In this document: positions 9,591 through 18,125 of the stretch, in pieces
Numbering within the stretch: the first letter of the stretch is position 1
How the letters are laid out: each line of letters opens with the position of its first letter
DNA from: Bifidobacterium scardovii JCM 12489 = DSM 13734
GTDB taxonomy: Bacteria > Actinomycetota > Actinomycetes > Actinomycetales > Bifidobacteriaceae
Reading direction: 5' to 3'
NCBI RefSeq assembly: GCF_001042635.1
Contig: NZ_AP012331.1
Span: forward strand, 2,976,001-3,040,000
DNA length: 64,000 nucleotides
Position numbers and translations under genes: made by a program
The notes under the pieces: model-generated
The model's input: only the letters and a program-made list of their open reading frames with translations
The model's database searches: none
Told to the model about the DNA's origin: nothing

Positions 9591-11246
9591 TCAGTGCTCG
9601 GCCTTTTTGATGTTCGTCACGACCAGCAGCATCGCCTGGGTCCAGGTGGTCGGCGGCGCGTACGGGTTGTCGGCGCTGGGCCAGCCGGTGAAGTTCTTGT
9701 TGCTGAACAGGCCCCACAGGCCGCCGTAGAACAAGCCGATCACCGGAACCTCGTCGTAGACCACCTGCTGGAGCTGGTCGACGATCTTCTTCTGCGCGGC
9801 GTCGTCGGTGGCCGACTTGAGCTGGGCGAGCAGCGCGTCGGTCGCATCGTTCGAGTAGCGCTCGAAGTTGGCGCTGGTGGACTGGCCGACGGGCAGCGCG
9901 AACTCGGAGTTGAGCAGGTTGTTGTAATCCTGGAAGATGTTGCCCGACCCGCCGAAGGACGAGATGATCAGATCGAAGTCGCCGTTGTTCTGGGCTTGCG
10001 TGTAAGCGGCCGGCTGAGGCTGGGTGAGCTTGACCGAGATGCCGAGCTTGGTGAGCTGCGACTGCATGGTCTGCACGCCGCGCAGCCAGTCGGTGTAGCC
10101 GTTCGGCACGGTGATGTTGAGCTCAAGCTGCTTGCCGGAGGCGTCGACGAGCTTGTCGCCGCTCTTGGTGTAACCGGCCTTGGCGAAGTACTCGAGCGCC
10201 TTGTCGGAGTCCTGGGAGATCTTGCCGTCGTTCTCGATGGAGGAGCTGACCCACTTCTCCTGGTTCGGCAGCAGCAGACCGGTCTGCGTGGCGCCTTCGA
10301 CGTAGCCTTCCTCGGCGTCCTTGGCGATCTTCTCGCGGTCAAGCGCGTAGCTCAGGCCCTTGCGGAAGTTCACGTCGTTGAACGGAGCCTTGGTCAGGTT
10401 CGGGAACAGCGAGACGGTGCCTCCCGGCGGGAACCAGTACACGTTGTACTTGTCCTTCTGCCCGGCCCAGGTCTTGTCGACGTTGTTCATGTAGGAGTAA
10501 GCCCAGTCATAGCCCTTGTTGACCAGGTCGAGCTGCTTGTTCGAAGCCGGGAGCACGATCTTCTCCGCGGCGACCTTGTCCTTCTGCCAGTAGGTCTGGT
10601 TCTTCTTCAGCGTGTACTGGTTGGGGGTGAACTGGTCGAGCTGGTAGGGGCCGGAGCCGACGGGGTTCTCGTTGGTCCACTTGACCGGGTCCTTGACGTC
10701 CTTCCAGATGTGCTCGGGCACGATGAGCTGCTGGGCGATCACCGTCGCGCCCGGCACGTCGTCGCTCTTGAGGTGGAAGACGACGTCGTTGCCGCTGGTC
10801 TCGATCGAGTCGATGTGCTGCCACACGCCGAGCGTGTCGAGCGCGGCGTTCTTCTTGATCAGATCGAAGGTGAAGGTGACGTCGGCCGGGGTGAGGTCCT
10901 TGCCGTCCTGCCACTTGACGCCTTCGCGGATGGTGAAGTTCACGGTCTTGGCGTCCACGATCTTGTGGCCCGTGGCCAGGAACGGGGTCAGCGTGCCGTC
11001 GATGGCGTTGATGACCTCGAGCGGCTCGTACATGAAGTTGATGCCCTGTCGCTTGGACGTCGAGAAGGGGTTGAAATTACGCACGAAGGTCGGGCTGCCG
11101 GCATCGCCACCGAACAGAATCGTGTCGCCCGACGAGGCGGTGGAACCACCGCCGTTGTTGGTGCCGCCGCAGGCCGCGACGCCGACCAGCGTGACGGCCG
11201 CGACCACCGCCGCGCACAGCCGTGTCAGCCGTTGTTTGATGTTCAT
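9591..11246 (-). CDS. Family 5 solute-binding lipoprotein
   Basis: 551 residues. A lipoprotein signal (MNIKQRLTRLCAAVVAAVTL) ends in a VAAC lipobox, so the mature protein is anchored outside the membrane. Length and fold-typical motifs (NPFSTSKRQ, REGVKWQDGKDLTPADVTF, FNDVNFRKGLSYALDREKI) place it in the SBP_bac_5 peptide/opine/oligosaccharide class. It is the first gene of the operon running down to the GH3 gene, with a divergent LacI gene and a LacI-type operator upstream. Given its enzyme partners, the ligand is probably a beta-gluco-oligosaccharide rather than a peptide; this is inference from context. Confidence 0.93.
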   Translation of the reverse strand: MNIKQRLTRLCAAVVAAVTLVGVAACGGTNNGGGSTASSGDTILFGGDAGSPTFVRNFNPFSTSKRQGINFMYEPLEVINAIDGTLTPFLATGHKIVDAKTVNFTIREGVKWQDGKDLTPADVTFTFDLIKKNAALDTLGVWQHIDSIETSGNDVVFHLKSDDVPGATVIAQQLIVPEHIWKDVKDPVKWTNENPVGSGPYQLDQFTPNQYTLKKNQTYWQKDKVAAEKIVLPASNKQLDLVNKGYDWAYSYMNNVDKTWAGQKDKYNVYWFPPGGTVSLFPNLTKAPFNDVNFRKGLSYALDREKIAKDAEEGYVEGATQTGLLLPNQEKWVSSSIENDGKISQDSDKALEYFAKAGYTKSGDKLVDASGKQLELNITVPNGYTDWLRGVQTMQSQLTKLGISVKLTQPQPAAYTQAQNNGDFDLIISSFGGSGNIFQDYNNLLNSEFALPVGQSTSANFERYSNDATDALLAQLKSATDDAAQKKIVDQLQQVVYDEVPVIGLFYGGLWGLFSNKNFTGWPSADNPYAPPTTWTQAMLLVVTNIKKAEH

Positions 11247-11342
11247 CGATTCCTCCCTGTCTTCACTGACATGAATTCCACGAAGGCGTCCACGCGCTTC
11301 GTGAATTGTCAGAGACGTGAATGACCTCTAACGATTTCATAG

Positions 11343-11356
11343 TGTATGCGCTTACA
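11343..11356. promoter_or_regulatory. LacI-type operator candidate
   Basis: TGTATGCGCTTACA is a near-perfect 14-bp palindrome centred on CG, about 97 bp upstream of the binding-protein start and about 190 bp upstream of the divergent LacI gene. It is the best site for that LacI protein to control the beta-glucan-type operon. Confidence 0.65.
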
Positions 11357-11455
11357 TGAACAAATGCAAATATTGTCTGAATCGGATTCGGAAAAGTATT
11401 GTAAAGTCTTATTTTTCAACAAAAACTACTACTGTATTCGGCGTGTCGAAATGGA

Positions 11456-11469
11456 CTATAGCGCTTTCA
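11456..11469. promoter_or_regulatory. Second, weaker LacI-type operator candidate
   Basis: CTATAGCGCTTTCA carries a full AGCGCTTTCA half but a poor left half. It lies about 80 bp before the LacI start and could serve autoregulation. The rest of the 300-bp gap is AT-rich with no other clear element. Confidence 0.4.
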
Positions 11470-11548
11470 TCGGCGCGTTTCACATGCGCCATGATGCACA
11501 ATATATGTAAGAACTGAACGAAAACAAATGTAAGAAAGGTCGTGCACT

Positions 11549-12682
11549 GTGGCAAAAAGGCCTACCGTATACGACGTCGCGAAGCAGGCGAAGGTGTCCA
11601 TCGCGACCGTCTCCCGCGTACTGCGCACTCCGGAAACCGTTCGGCCCGCCACGCGAGACGCCGTGCAGGACGCCATCCGCATCCTCGGCTATGTGCCCAG
11701 CGGCAGCGCGCAAGGGCTGGCCACGCAGAAAACCGGGGTCATCGGCATGTTCCTGCCCGGCTTCGACGCCGTGGAGCAATTGCGCGACTTCACGCCTTCC
11801 ACCAAGGATGAGGCGCTGCTTCGCCCCGACCCGCCCGCCGAGGGTTCCGCGCTCCCCCAGCCCGACCGCCTCTACTTCGACGAGGTGCTGCGCGGCAGCG
11901 AGATCGAGGCGTGGCACCAAGGGCGCTCCCTGCTCATCAACATCGGGCTCGGCCACAGCGAGGAGGACATCACAGCGCTCGTCTCCGACATGGCCGGCAA
12001 GGTCGACGGCATGGTGGTGCTGGCGCGCAGCATCCCGGATGCGACGCTCGCTTTCCTGCGCCGGCGCATCCCCGTGGTCATGGTGGCGAACGCGCCGCAG
12101 GACGACCTGCCGAACGCCGATCTGGTGCGGGTCAGCAACCGCAAGGGCATGAAGGCCCTGGTCAATCACCTTATCGACGCCCACCATGTCGATTCCTTCG
12201 CCTACATCGCCGGTCCCGACGACTCCCCGGACAATCACAAGCGCTATGAGGGATTCCAGGAGGCGCTGTCCTTCCACGGCATCAACCCGGCCACGGCGCC
12301 CATCTACCGCGGGCAGTTCCGCAGTCACCTGGCCCACGACATCACCGCCGACCTTATCAAGCGCCGCCGCTTGCCCCGCGCGCTGGTCTGCGCCAACGAC
12401 CAGATGGCGCTCGGCGCGATCCAGGCGTTGAACGAGGCGGGCATCGCCATTCCCGACGATGTGATCGTCACCGGTTTCGACGACATCAAGGAGACGACCA
12501 GCGTCGTCCCGCGCCTGACCACCGTGCGCCAGCCCATGCTCGATCTGGGCCGTGCCGCCGTATCCGTGCTGGCGCAGCGAATCGAGAATCCCACGGCCCC
12601 ACCCATCGCCATCGAGCTGCCGGTCACCGTGCTGCTGCGCGAAAGCTGCGAAGGCGATATGGCGTCAGAGACCCGGGAATAG
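11549..12682 (+). CDS. LacI-family regulator of the beta-glucan-type operon
   Basis: 377 residues, GTG start preceded by AAGAAAGG. The N-terminus has the LacI helix-turn-helix (YDVAKQAKVSIATVSRVL) and hinge helix, followed by the periplasmic-binding-protein-like sensor domain ending in the IPDDVIVTGFDD signature. It is longer than the usual 330-340 residues because of an acidic, proline-rich insert at roughly residues 78-105. It is divergent from the transporter operon and shares its intergenic region, so it most likely represses that operon until an oligosaccharide binds. Confidence 0.93.
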   Translation: MAKRPTVYDVAKQAKVSIATVSRVLRTPETVRPATRDAVQDAIRILGYVPSGSAQGLATQKTGVIGMFLPGFDAVEQLRDFTPSTKDEALLRPDPPAEGSALPQPDRLYFDEVLRGSEIEAWHQGRSLLINIGLGHSEEDITALVSDMAGKVDGMVVLARSIPDATLAFLRRRIPVVMVANAPQDDLPNADLVRVSNRKGMKALVNHLIDAHHVDSFAYIAGPDDSPDNHKRYEGFQEALSFHGINPATAPIYRGQFRSHLAHDITADLIKRRRLPRALVCANDQMALGAIQALNEAGIAIPDDVIVTGFDDIKETTSVVPRLTTVRQPMLDLGRAAVSVLAQRIENPTAPPIAIELPVTVLLRESCEGDMASETRE

Positions 12683-12691
12683 TCCAGCAAT

Positions 12692-12803
12692 GCCGAGTTG
12701 TCGGTGCGCCGGCTCGTAGTGAAACCGGTTGTTTTTGCCCATAACGCCAGATTGTAACGTTCAAAACGCCGTTCGCAACGGGTACTCGCACCGACAACTC
12801 GGC
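12692..12803 (+). repeat. Palindromic interspersed element, copy A
   Basis: Perfect 17-bp inverted arms (starting GCCGAGTTGTCGG and ending CCGACAACTCGGC) enclose about 78 bp. The left arm is followed after 7 nt by GTAGTGAAACCGGTTG. The same arms and the same inner motif recur at 48545-48652 and, inverted, at 50680-50785. It starts 10 bp after the LacI stop. No open reading frame fits inside, so it is either a MITE-like element or a structured non-coding module. Confidence 0.8.
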
Positions 12804-12949
12804 TTTTGCCGCATCGAGGTGCGAAATCACTGCATTCGGGCGGGAAGCCGCATGGAATATGCGCCTGACGAGTACAGTAGATATTCGGAGCAAAGGGCGC
12901 CCCTGCGATGTCCCATATCCCCAACATGGCGCCCGCAGAAGGATCGAAC

Positions 12950-13774
12950 ATGCAGTACATTGACCAGACCATCACCGGTATCGACGGCAGCGAGGCCCGA
13001 TTCATCGGATATGCGATCGACAACAGCGATGAAGTCGACCCGAATCGTCACCGGCCGACCGTGCTGGTGATCCCCGGAGGGGGCTATGTGATGACCTCCG
13101 ACCGCGAGGCCGAGCCGATCGCGCTCAAATTCGTGGGCGCCGGGTACAACGCGTTCATCCTGCGCTACTCGTGCCAGCCGAGCCGGTACCCGACCGCCCT
13201 GCTGGAAGCCGCCGAGGCCATGCGGCTGATCCGCGCGCATGCCGACGCATGGCATGTGGACCCGGACCGGATCGCCGTGAGCGGGTTCTCGGCCGGCGGC
13301 CATCTGGCCGCCAACCTCGCCACGACGGCAGGGGACGATACCCTGCGCGAGCACGGTTACGACCCGGATGCGGTACGCCCGAATGCCCTGATGCTCTCCT
13401 ACCCGGTCATCACCTCCGGCCCGTTCGCTCACCGCGGCAGCTTCGACGCGGTGCTTGGCCCCGACCGTTCCGGTGATCCGGCTTGGCTGGACGCCCTGTC
13501 GATCGAAAAGCACATCGACGGGAAGACCCCGCCCGTCTTCGCCTGGCATACGGTGACGGACCAAGCCGTGCCGGTGGAGAACACCCTGATGCTCATCCAG
13601 GCGTGCAAGGCCGCCGGGGTGCCCATCGAGGCGCATCTGTTCCCCGAGGGCGCCCACGGTCTCGCGCTCGGCACCGTGGAAACCGCTTGGGAGGGCAAGG
13701 TGGCCAACACCGTCGAGTGCATCCAGGTATGGCCGCGGCTGGCGCTCGACTGGCTTCGACGCACCCTCGCGTAA
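12950..13774 (+). CDS. Alpha/beta hydrolase, acetyl-esterase-like
   Basis: 274 residues from the ATG at 12950, chosen because AGAAGGA sits 7 nt before it; an ATG 42 bp upstream lacks a ribosome site. The fold is of the alpha/beta hydrolase-3 (BD-FAE/acetyl esterase) type: oxyanion motif IPGGGY near residue 43, nucleophile elbow GFSAGG with Ser114, a late Asp in HTVTDQAVP and a His in PEGAHGLALG. No signal peptide. Such enzymes deacetylate xylo-oligosaccharides or other imported acylated sugars. It stands alone, with the palindromic element upstream and the DedA gene 120 bp downstream, so its pathway is unclear. Confidence 0.85.
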   Translation: MQYIDQTITGIDGSEARFIGYAIDNSDEVDPNRHRPTVLVIPGGGYVMTSDREAEPIALKFVGAGYNAFILRYSCQPSRYPTALLEAAEAMRLIRAHADAWHVDPDRIAVSGFSAGGHLAANLATTAGDDTLREHGYDPDAVRPNALMLSYPVITSGPFAHRGSFDAVLGPDRSGDPAWLDALSIEKHIDGKTPPVFAWHTVTDQAVPVENTLMLIQACKAAGVPIEAHLFPEGAHGLALGTVETAWEGKVANTVECIQVWPRLALDWLRRTLA

Positions 13775-13894
13775 GACGCGAACGGCCGCGACCCGCGGCG
13801 ACCTCCCGTGGCGCCCATCCCGTTCTTAGAGGCCAGCTGGTATGGTGTGTGTCGTTTGAGCATTGACCATTAATCCACTACTGACGGGATTTCC

Positions 13895-14593
13895 ATGGGT
13901 TTCGTGAACTTTATCGTTGAACTGCTGAAAGATCCGCGCGCCGCGATCGCCGGATGGATCGCCATGGGCGTGGCGCCTACGCTCGGCTTCATCTTCCTGA
14001 TCGTCTTCATCGAGACAGGCGTGGTCTTCTTCCCGTTCCTGCCCGGCGACTCGCTGCTGTTCGCAGCCGGCGTCTTCGCCGCGCCTGACGCCACGACCGG
14101 CAAGGTGGCGCTGCCCCTCATGGTGCTGCTGCCGGTGGTCTGGCTCGCCCCGATCGTCGGCGACCAGTGCAACTACTTCATCGGGCACTTCTTCGGCCGC
14201 CGCATCATCCAGTCCGGCAAGGTCAAGGCCATGACGCCCGAGCGCATCGCCCAGACCGAGAAGATGATCGAGAAATGGGGACCGCTCGCCGTGTTCCTCG
14301 GCCGCTTCTTCCCGTTCATCCGCACGTTCATGCCGTTCATCTCCGGCATCTCGGGCATGCGTTGGGCCCGTTTCGCCCCGTTCAGCGTGCTGGGCGGACT
14401 GGTCTGGTCCTCGCTGTTCACGTTCCTCGGCTACTTCTTCGGCAACATCCCGGCCGTGCAGAAGCATTTCGAACTCGTGATCGTGCTGATTCTGGCCGTC
14501 TCGCTCGTGCCGACCATCGTCGGCCTGCTCAAGGCCAAGTTCGGCAAGAAGAAGCCGGCCGCGGACGCGCCCGCGAAGCACGCCGCGAAGTGA
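13895..14593 (+). CDS. DedA/SNARE-associated membrane protein
   Basis: 232 residues with four to five hydrophobic segments. It has the DedA-family core: an early FIETGVVFFPFLPGDSLL re-entrant segment with the acidic residue, then GRFFPFIRTFMPFISG with the conserved arginines and prolines, and GLVWSSLFTFLGYFFG. The C-terminus is lysine- and alanine-rich. DedA proteins are proposed lipid scramblases or proton-driven flippases, needed for membrane homeostasis. It ends in a strong terminator and seems to be a single-gene transcript. Confidence 0.92.
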   Translation: MGFVNFIVELLKDPRAAIAGWIAMGVAPTLGFIFLIVFIETGVVFFPFLPGDSLLFAAGVFAAPDATTGKVALPLMVLLPVVWLAPIVGDQCNYFIGHFFGRRIIQSGKVKAMTPERIAQTEKMIEKWGPLAVFLGRFFPFIRTFMPFISGISGMRWARFAPFSVLGGLVWSSLFTFLGYFFGNIPAVQKHFELVIVLILAVSLVPTIVGLLKAKFGKKKPAADAPAKHAAK

Positions 14594-14622
14594 GCCAAGA
14601 CCTCACCGAACACGGCCAAAAC

Positions 14623-14659
14623 AAAAAGCCTCCCGGCGCACTTCCGCCGGGAGGCTTTT
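14623..14659 (+). terminator. Rho-independent terminator of the DedA gene
   Basis: A perfect 11-bp stem GCCTCCCGGCG/CGCCGGGAGGC with a 6-nt loop is flanked by an A-run and TTTT. It lies 30 bp after the DedA stop. Confidence 0.92.
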
Positions 14660-14740
14660 GCGATCCGGGGCGGTTTCAGCCGGCAACGGCTCTTTGACCC
14701 GTTTCTCTTCCCCGGTTTCGGAACGGTTTTTCCCGATTCG

Positions 14741-15093
14741 CGCGAGAGGTCATTGCCGGTAACCGGAAGCGCTCTCCAGCGGAGGGCATCGTAGGCGAGA
14801 TACCGCTGCCGGCGACTGGCGGGGATCTCTCGCCTATGGCTCCTATCGGGAGATATCCGCCACGCTCCGGCAGCAACCTCTCGCTAGAAGGCATTCAACG
14901 GAACAGCACTGCCACCAATCGGAAGAAACCGCTCGCCCACGGCCATCAGAGAGACAGTCACGCCACCTTCCGGCGCAAAGCTCCTCCCAAGAAGCTCACT
15001 GGCGAGAGATTGCCGCCAACGACCGGCGGCGCCCTCTCGCCAAAGGTTCCACGGCGAGAGACCGCGTCCACGAGGTGGCAGCGCCCTCTCGCC
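14741..15093. repeat. Tandem hairpin array 1, seven units of about 52 bp
   Basis: Between the DedA terminator and the stop of the next gene, short arms GGCGAGAG and CTCTCGCC recur with the arms of each pair 33 bp apart and units 52 bp apart. The clearest units start at 14794, 15001 and 15053; weaker ones lie near 14741, 14845, 14898 and 14949. Inside each arm pair is a smaller inverted repeat (GCCGCC/GGCGGC in one, CCAC/GTGG in another), so the pairing is kept while bases differ. Units are about 41 nt with an 11-nt spacer. The 52-bp period is not a multiple of three, which argues against coding. A second array of the same design lies at 47013. No function is recognised. Confidence 0.75.
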
Positions 15094-15103
15094 GAAAGAG
15101 CGC

Positions 15104-17161
15104 TCAGCGCTCCAGCCGCAGCCCCCGCGCCAGCGGGGAATCAACCGGAGCATCCGCCCCGGCCCCGACATCCGGCTCCAATCCGAGCAGCAGCGCCAGC
15201 ACGCACACCGACGAGGCGGCCGACCAGGCCTGCGGGTGGCAGGCCGCCGGATAGGCGGCCGGGCCTCCGGCAGCCACGCCGTCGGCGTCCACGGCCGGGT
15301 CGCCCGAATACAATTCGGGGATCTGATAGCCGAACGAAGCAGCGGCGGCCACCAGTCCCTCGGCGACGCGCAGCGCCTCGTCGACATAGCCCTCGGCGCG
15401 CAGGCCGTTCATCACGATCGCGCTGTCGTGCGCCCACACCGAACCGCAGTGGTAGCTCTGCGGCCAGTACCCGCCGGCCAGCGAGCTCATCGTGCGCACG
15501 CCGTAGCCGCTGAGCATGTCGTCGCCGCTCAGGCGCGCCACCACATCGCGCACGCTGTCCTCGTCGAGGATGCCGGTGCCGAGCAGATGGCCGACGTTGC
15601 TGGTCAGCGAGTCGACCGGCTTCTTGTTGACGTCCAGCGCGATCGCCGGATAGCGCCCCTGCCCGTCGTTCACCCAGAACGCCTCGTTGAAACGCGTCTT
15701 GAGGCGGGCGGCCCATTCGCGCCATTCCCCGGCTCCGGGCCGGCCGAACCGCTCGAGCAGATCCGCGCCGAGCACCGCTGCCTGGTACGCGTACCCTTGC
15801 ACTTCGCACAGCGCGATCGGCCCTTCGGCGATGCGCCCGTCATTCCAGCGCACCGAGTCTCCGGAATCCTTCCAGCCCTGATTACTCAGGCCGTGGCCGG
15901 TACGGTCGATGTACTCGAGGAAACCGTCGCCGTCGCAATCGCCCCAGTCGCGCATCCACGCCATCGCGGCCTCGAGGTTCGGCAGCAGCGCGCGCACCTC
16001 GCTCTCGGGCGCACCCCAACGCGCCGCCTCGGCCAGCAGGATGATCCACAGCTCGGTGGCGTCGATCGTGCCGTAGTACAGCGGCGGCAGCGCGGTGCCG
16101 TCGTCGAACGCGCCGGTCTGCACCAGCGGCTCGGCGCGCAGCTCGTGCATGATCTTGCCCGGATCGGCATTGGTTTGCGGATCGGATGCGGTGGCCTGGA
16201 AATGCGCCAGCGTGCGCAGCGTGCCCATGGCGGTGCGCGTGGTCAGTGGCAGCATGAACCGCGCGGCCCACAACGAGTCGCGGCCGAACAGCGTGAAGAA
16301 CCACGGCGCGCCGGCCGCAAGGAATTCGTCGTTCGGCAGGGCGGGAATCGACATGCGAAGACCGTCGAGATCGCGCAGCGAGGCGTTCACCCAGTCGGCC
16401 ACGCGATTATCGGCGGACGCCACGCGCACGTTGGCCCACGGGCAGTCGGCATGCGCCGCCGAGACTGCGTTGCGCGGCGCGCTGACCGCGATGTGCACGC
16501 CGGCGTCGGCGGTTCCGCGGGCTGGCACGCTCAGGCGCCAAACCACGCCGATCTCCAGCCCGTCCACGCTGATCGACGCCGGTTCATCACCCTGCGCGCC
16601 ATCGGCCTGAGTCGGGGCGACGGCCACAACCAGATCGCCGTACGAGGCCCGGGCCACGCGCCCGCCCTCCTCCAGCGCCACCGACACCTTGCCGTCGCGG
16701 GCCGCGGCGGACGGCGCACCGCCCTTGACCTCCTGCATCGAGGCCATGTCGAAGCGCAGCCTTACGGAGAATTCGATCTCACGGTCGACGTCGAGGTTGC
16801 TGCGCAGCACGAACCGTTCCGCCAGCGCGTCGGGGGCCAGTTCACGGCGCTCGTCGACGCGGATCTGCGGGTCGACGGTCGGGCCGTCGATATTGCGGGC
16901 GACCATCGAGGTCACGCTGCGGCCCGTGCCCGGCGAATGCCAGGCAAGCGCGGTCGGCGTCTCGCCGTTCACGGCCGGCACGATGCGCGAGATCAGGCGC
17001 GTGTCGCCCACGTAGAATCCCGCGATGCTGGCCGCTCCGGCGTGCGGTTCACGGGCGTCGACCGCGCCGTCGGCATCGCTCCACAGCTGGGCCGGGGCCA
17101 CGACAAGCGGCTTCATGTCGTGCATCCAAGGCTGTCGTACCTGCTCAGTGGTGTTGGTCAT
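15104..17161 (-). CDS. Glycogen-debranching-like glycosidase of unknown specificity
   Basis: 685 residues. The start ATG at 17161 follows a GGAGAC ribosome site. The N-terminal 250 residues resemble the beta-sandwich seen in amylo-alpha-1,6-glucosidase-annotated proteins (GFYVGDTRLISR, FVLRSNLDVDREIEF). The rest is an (alpha/alpha)6 six-hairpin domain with FTLFGRDSLWAARF, YYGTIDATELW, GHGLSNQGWKDSGDS and GSVWAHDSA. No signal peptide. Proteins of this class are often labelled glycogen debranching enzyme, but their substrates are mostly unproven. It shares a minus-strand cluster with an ABC sugar importer, which suggests it acts on an imported glycoside. The hairpin array ends 11 bp beyond its stop. 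Confidence 0.78.
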   Translation of the reverse strand: MTNTTEQVRQPWMHDMKPLVVAPAQLWSDADGAVDAREPHAGAASIAGFYVGDTRLISRIVPAVNGETPTALAWHSPGTGRSVTSMVARNIDGPTVDPQIRVDERRELAPDALAERFVLRSNLDVDREIEFSVRLRFDMASMQEVKGGAPSAAARDGKVSVALEEGGRVARASYGDLVVAVAPTQADGAQGDEPASISVDGLEIGVVWRLSVPARGTADAGVHIAVSAPRNAVSAAHADCPWANVRVASADNRVADWVNASLRDLDGLRMSIPALPNDEFLAAGAPWFFTLFGRDSLWAARFMLPLTTRTAMGTLRTLAHFQATASDPQTNADPGKIMHELRAEPLVQTGAFDDGTALPPLYYGTIDATELWIILLAEAARWGAPESEVRALLPNLEAAMAWMRDWGDCDGDGFLEYIDRTGHGLSNQGWKDSGDSVRWNDGRIAEGPIALCEVQGYAYQAAVLGADLLERFGRPGAGEWREWAARLKTRFNEAFWVNDGQGRYPAIALDVNKKPVDSLTSNVGHLLGTGILDEDSVRDVVARLSGDDMLSGYGVRTMSSLAGGYWPQSYHCGSVWAHDSAIVMNGLRAEGYVDEALRVAEGLVAAAASFGYQIPELYSGDPAVDADGVAAGGPAAYPAACHPQAWSAASSVCVLALLLGLEPDVGAGADAPVDSPLARGLRLER

Positions 17162-17242
17162 AAATGTCTCCAGTGATGAGTTGATGAATGGTACCGATCG
17201 ACTGGTGCCGATCGGTCGATGCTGATCGCCTGCGCCGGTCCG

Positions 17243-18124
17243 CTACTCCTTGACCGAGCCCTCCGAGCTGTTCATGATCTGCTTCTGGAAGATGAAGAAC
17301 AGCACGGCGACGGGGATGGTCATGACCACCGCGGCGGCGAGCTTGACCGGGTACTGGTTGCCGGCGGACAGCTGGCCGCTGGCAAGCGAGGCGACGCCCT
17401 TGGTCAGGGTGGTGAGCGCCGACGACTGGGTCGAGACGATGAAGTGCGACAGCTCGTTCCACGACCCCTGGAACGAGAGGATGGAGATCGTCACGATCGC
17501 GGGGCGCGCCATCGGCAGCACGATCGACCAGAAGATGCGGAAGGTGCCGGCGCGGTCGATCATCGCCTGCTCCTCCACGGAGCGCGGGATCGACTCGAAG
17601 AAGTTCTTCATGATGAACACGCCGGCCGCGTCGATGAGCAGCGGCAGGATCATGCCAGCGTAGCTGTCGTAGATGCCCAGGCTCTTGATGATGAGGAACT
17701 TGGGGATGAGCAGCACCACCATCGGCACGCTCATCACCGCCAGCAGCATGCTGAAGATGACGTTGCGGCCTCGGAAGTCGATGCGCGCGAGCGCATAGCC
17801 GGCCAGCGAGTCGAAGAACACGCGCCCGACGGTCACCACGATCGTCACGATGAACGAGTTCTTGAACCATACCGGGAAGTCCGAGTTCAGGAACAGCTTC
17901 TTGTAGGCGGCGGTCGTCCAGATCTCCGGCATCAGCGACACCGGGTTGGCGGTGGCGTCGGCGTCGGTCTTGAACGAGGTGGCGATCTGGATGACGAACG
18001 GCATGATGTAGACCAGCGCCAGCGCGATCAGGATGACGTACAGGATGATGCCGCTGTGGAGGATACGCTTGATCCCCGATTCGTTGCGGTTGGAATGCGG
18101 CGTGCCGGATATCGCGTTGCTCAT
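17243..18124 (-). CDS. MalG-type sugar permease
   Basis: 293 residues with six membrane segments and the EAA loop near EEQAMIDRAGTFRIF. It is the inner-membrane partner of the 410-residue permease, whose gene ends one base upstream. As a CUT1 carbohydrate importer it needs a separate ATPase; none is encoded nearby, so a shared MsiK-type ATPase is expected. Its neighbour suggests import of the substrate of the debranching-like enzyme. Confidence 0.94.
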   Translation of the reverse strand: MSNAISGTPHSNRNESGIKRILHSGIILYVILIALALVYIMPFVIQIATSFKTDADATANPVSLMPEIWTTAAYKKLFLNSDFPVWFKNSFIVTIVVTVGRVFFDSLAGYALARIDFRGRNVIFSMLLAVMSVPMVVLLIPKFLIIKSLGIYDSYAGMILPLLIDAAGVFIMKNFFESIPRSVEEQAMIDRAGTFRIFWSIVLPMARPAIVTISILSFQGSWNELSHFIVSTQSSALTTLTKGVASLASGQLSAGNQYPVKLAAAVVMTIPVAVLFFIFQKQIMNSSEGSVKE

Positions 18125-18125
18125 G

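Noticed and set aside
14741..15093. CRISPR array
   Set aside because: Repeats are degenerate, each unit is self-complementary, and no cas gene is near.
14836..15513. Protein-coding reading of the hairpin array on the plus strand
   Set aside because: The 52-bp period shifts the frame at every unit, the frame runs on over the opposite-strand glycosidase, and there is no ribosome site.
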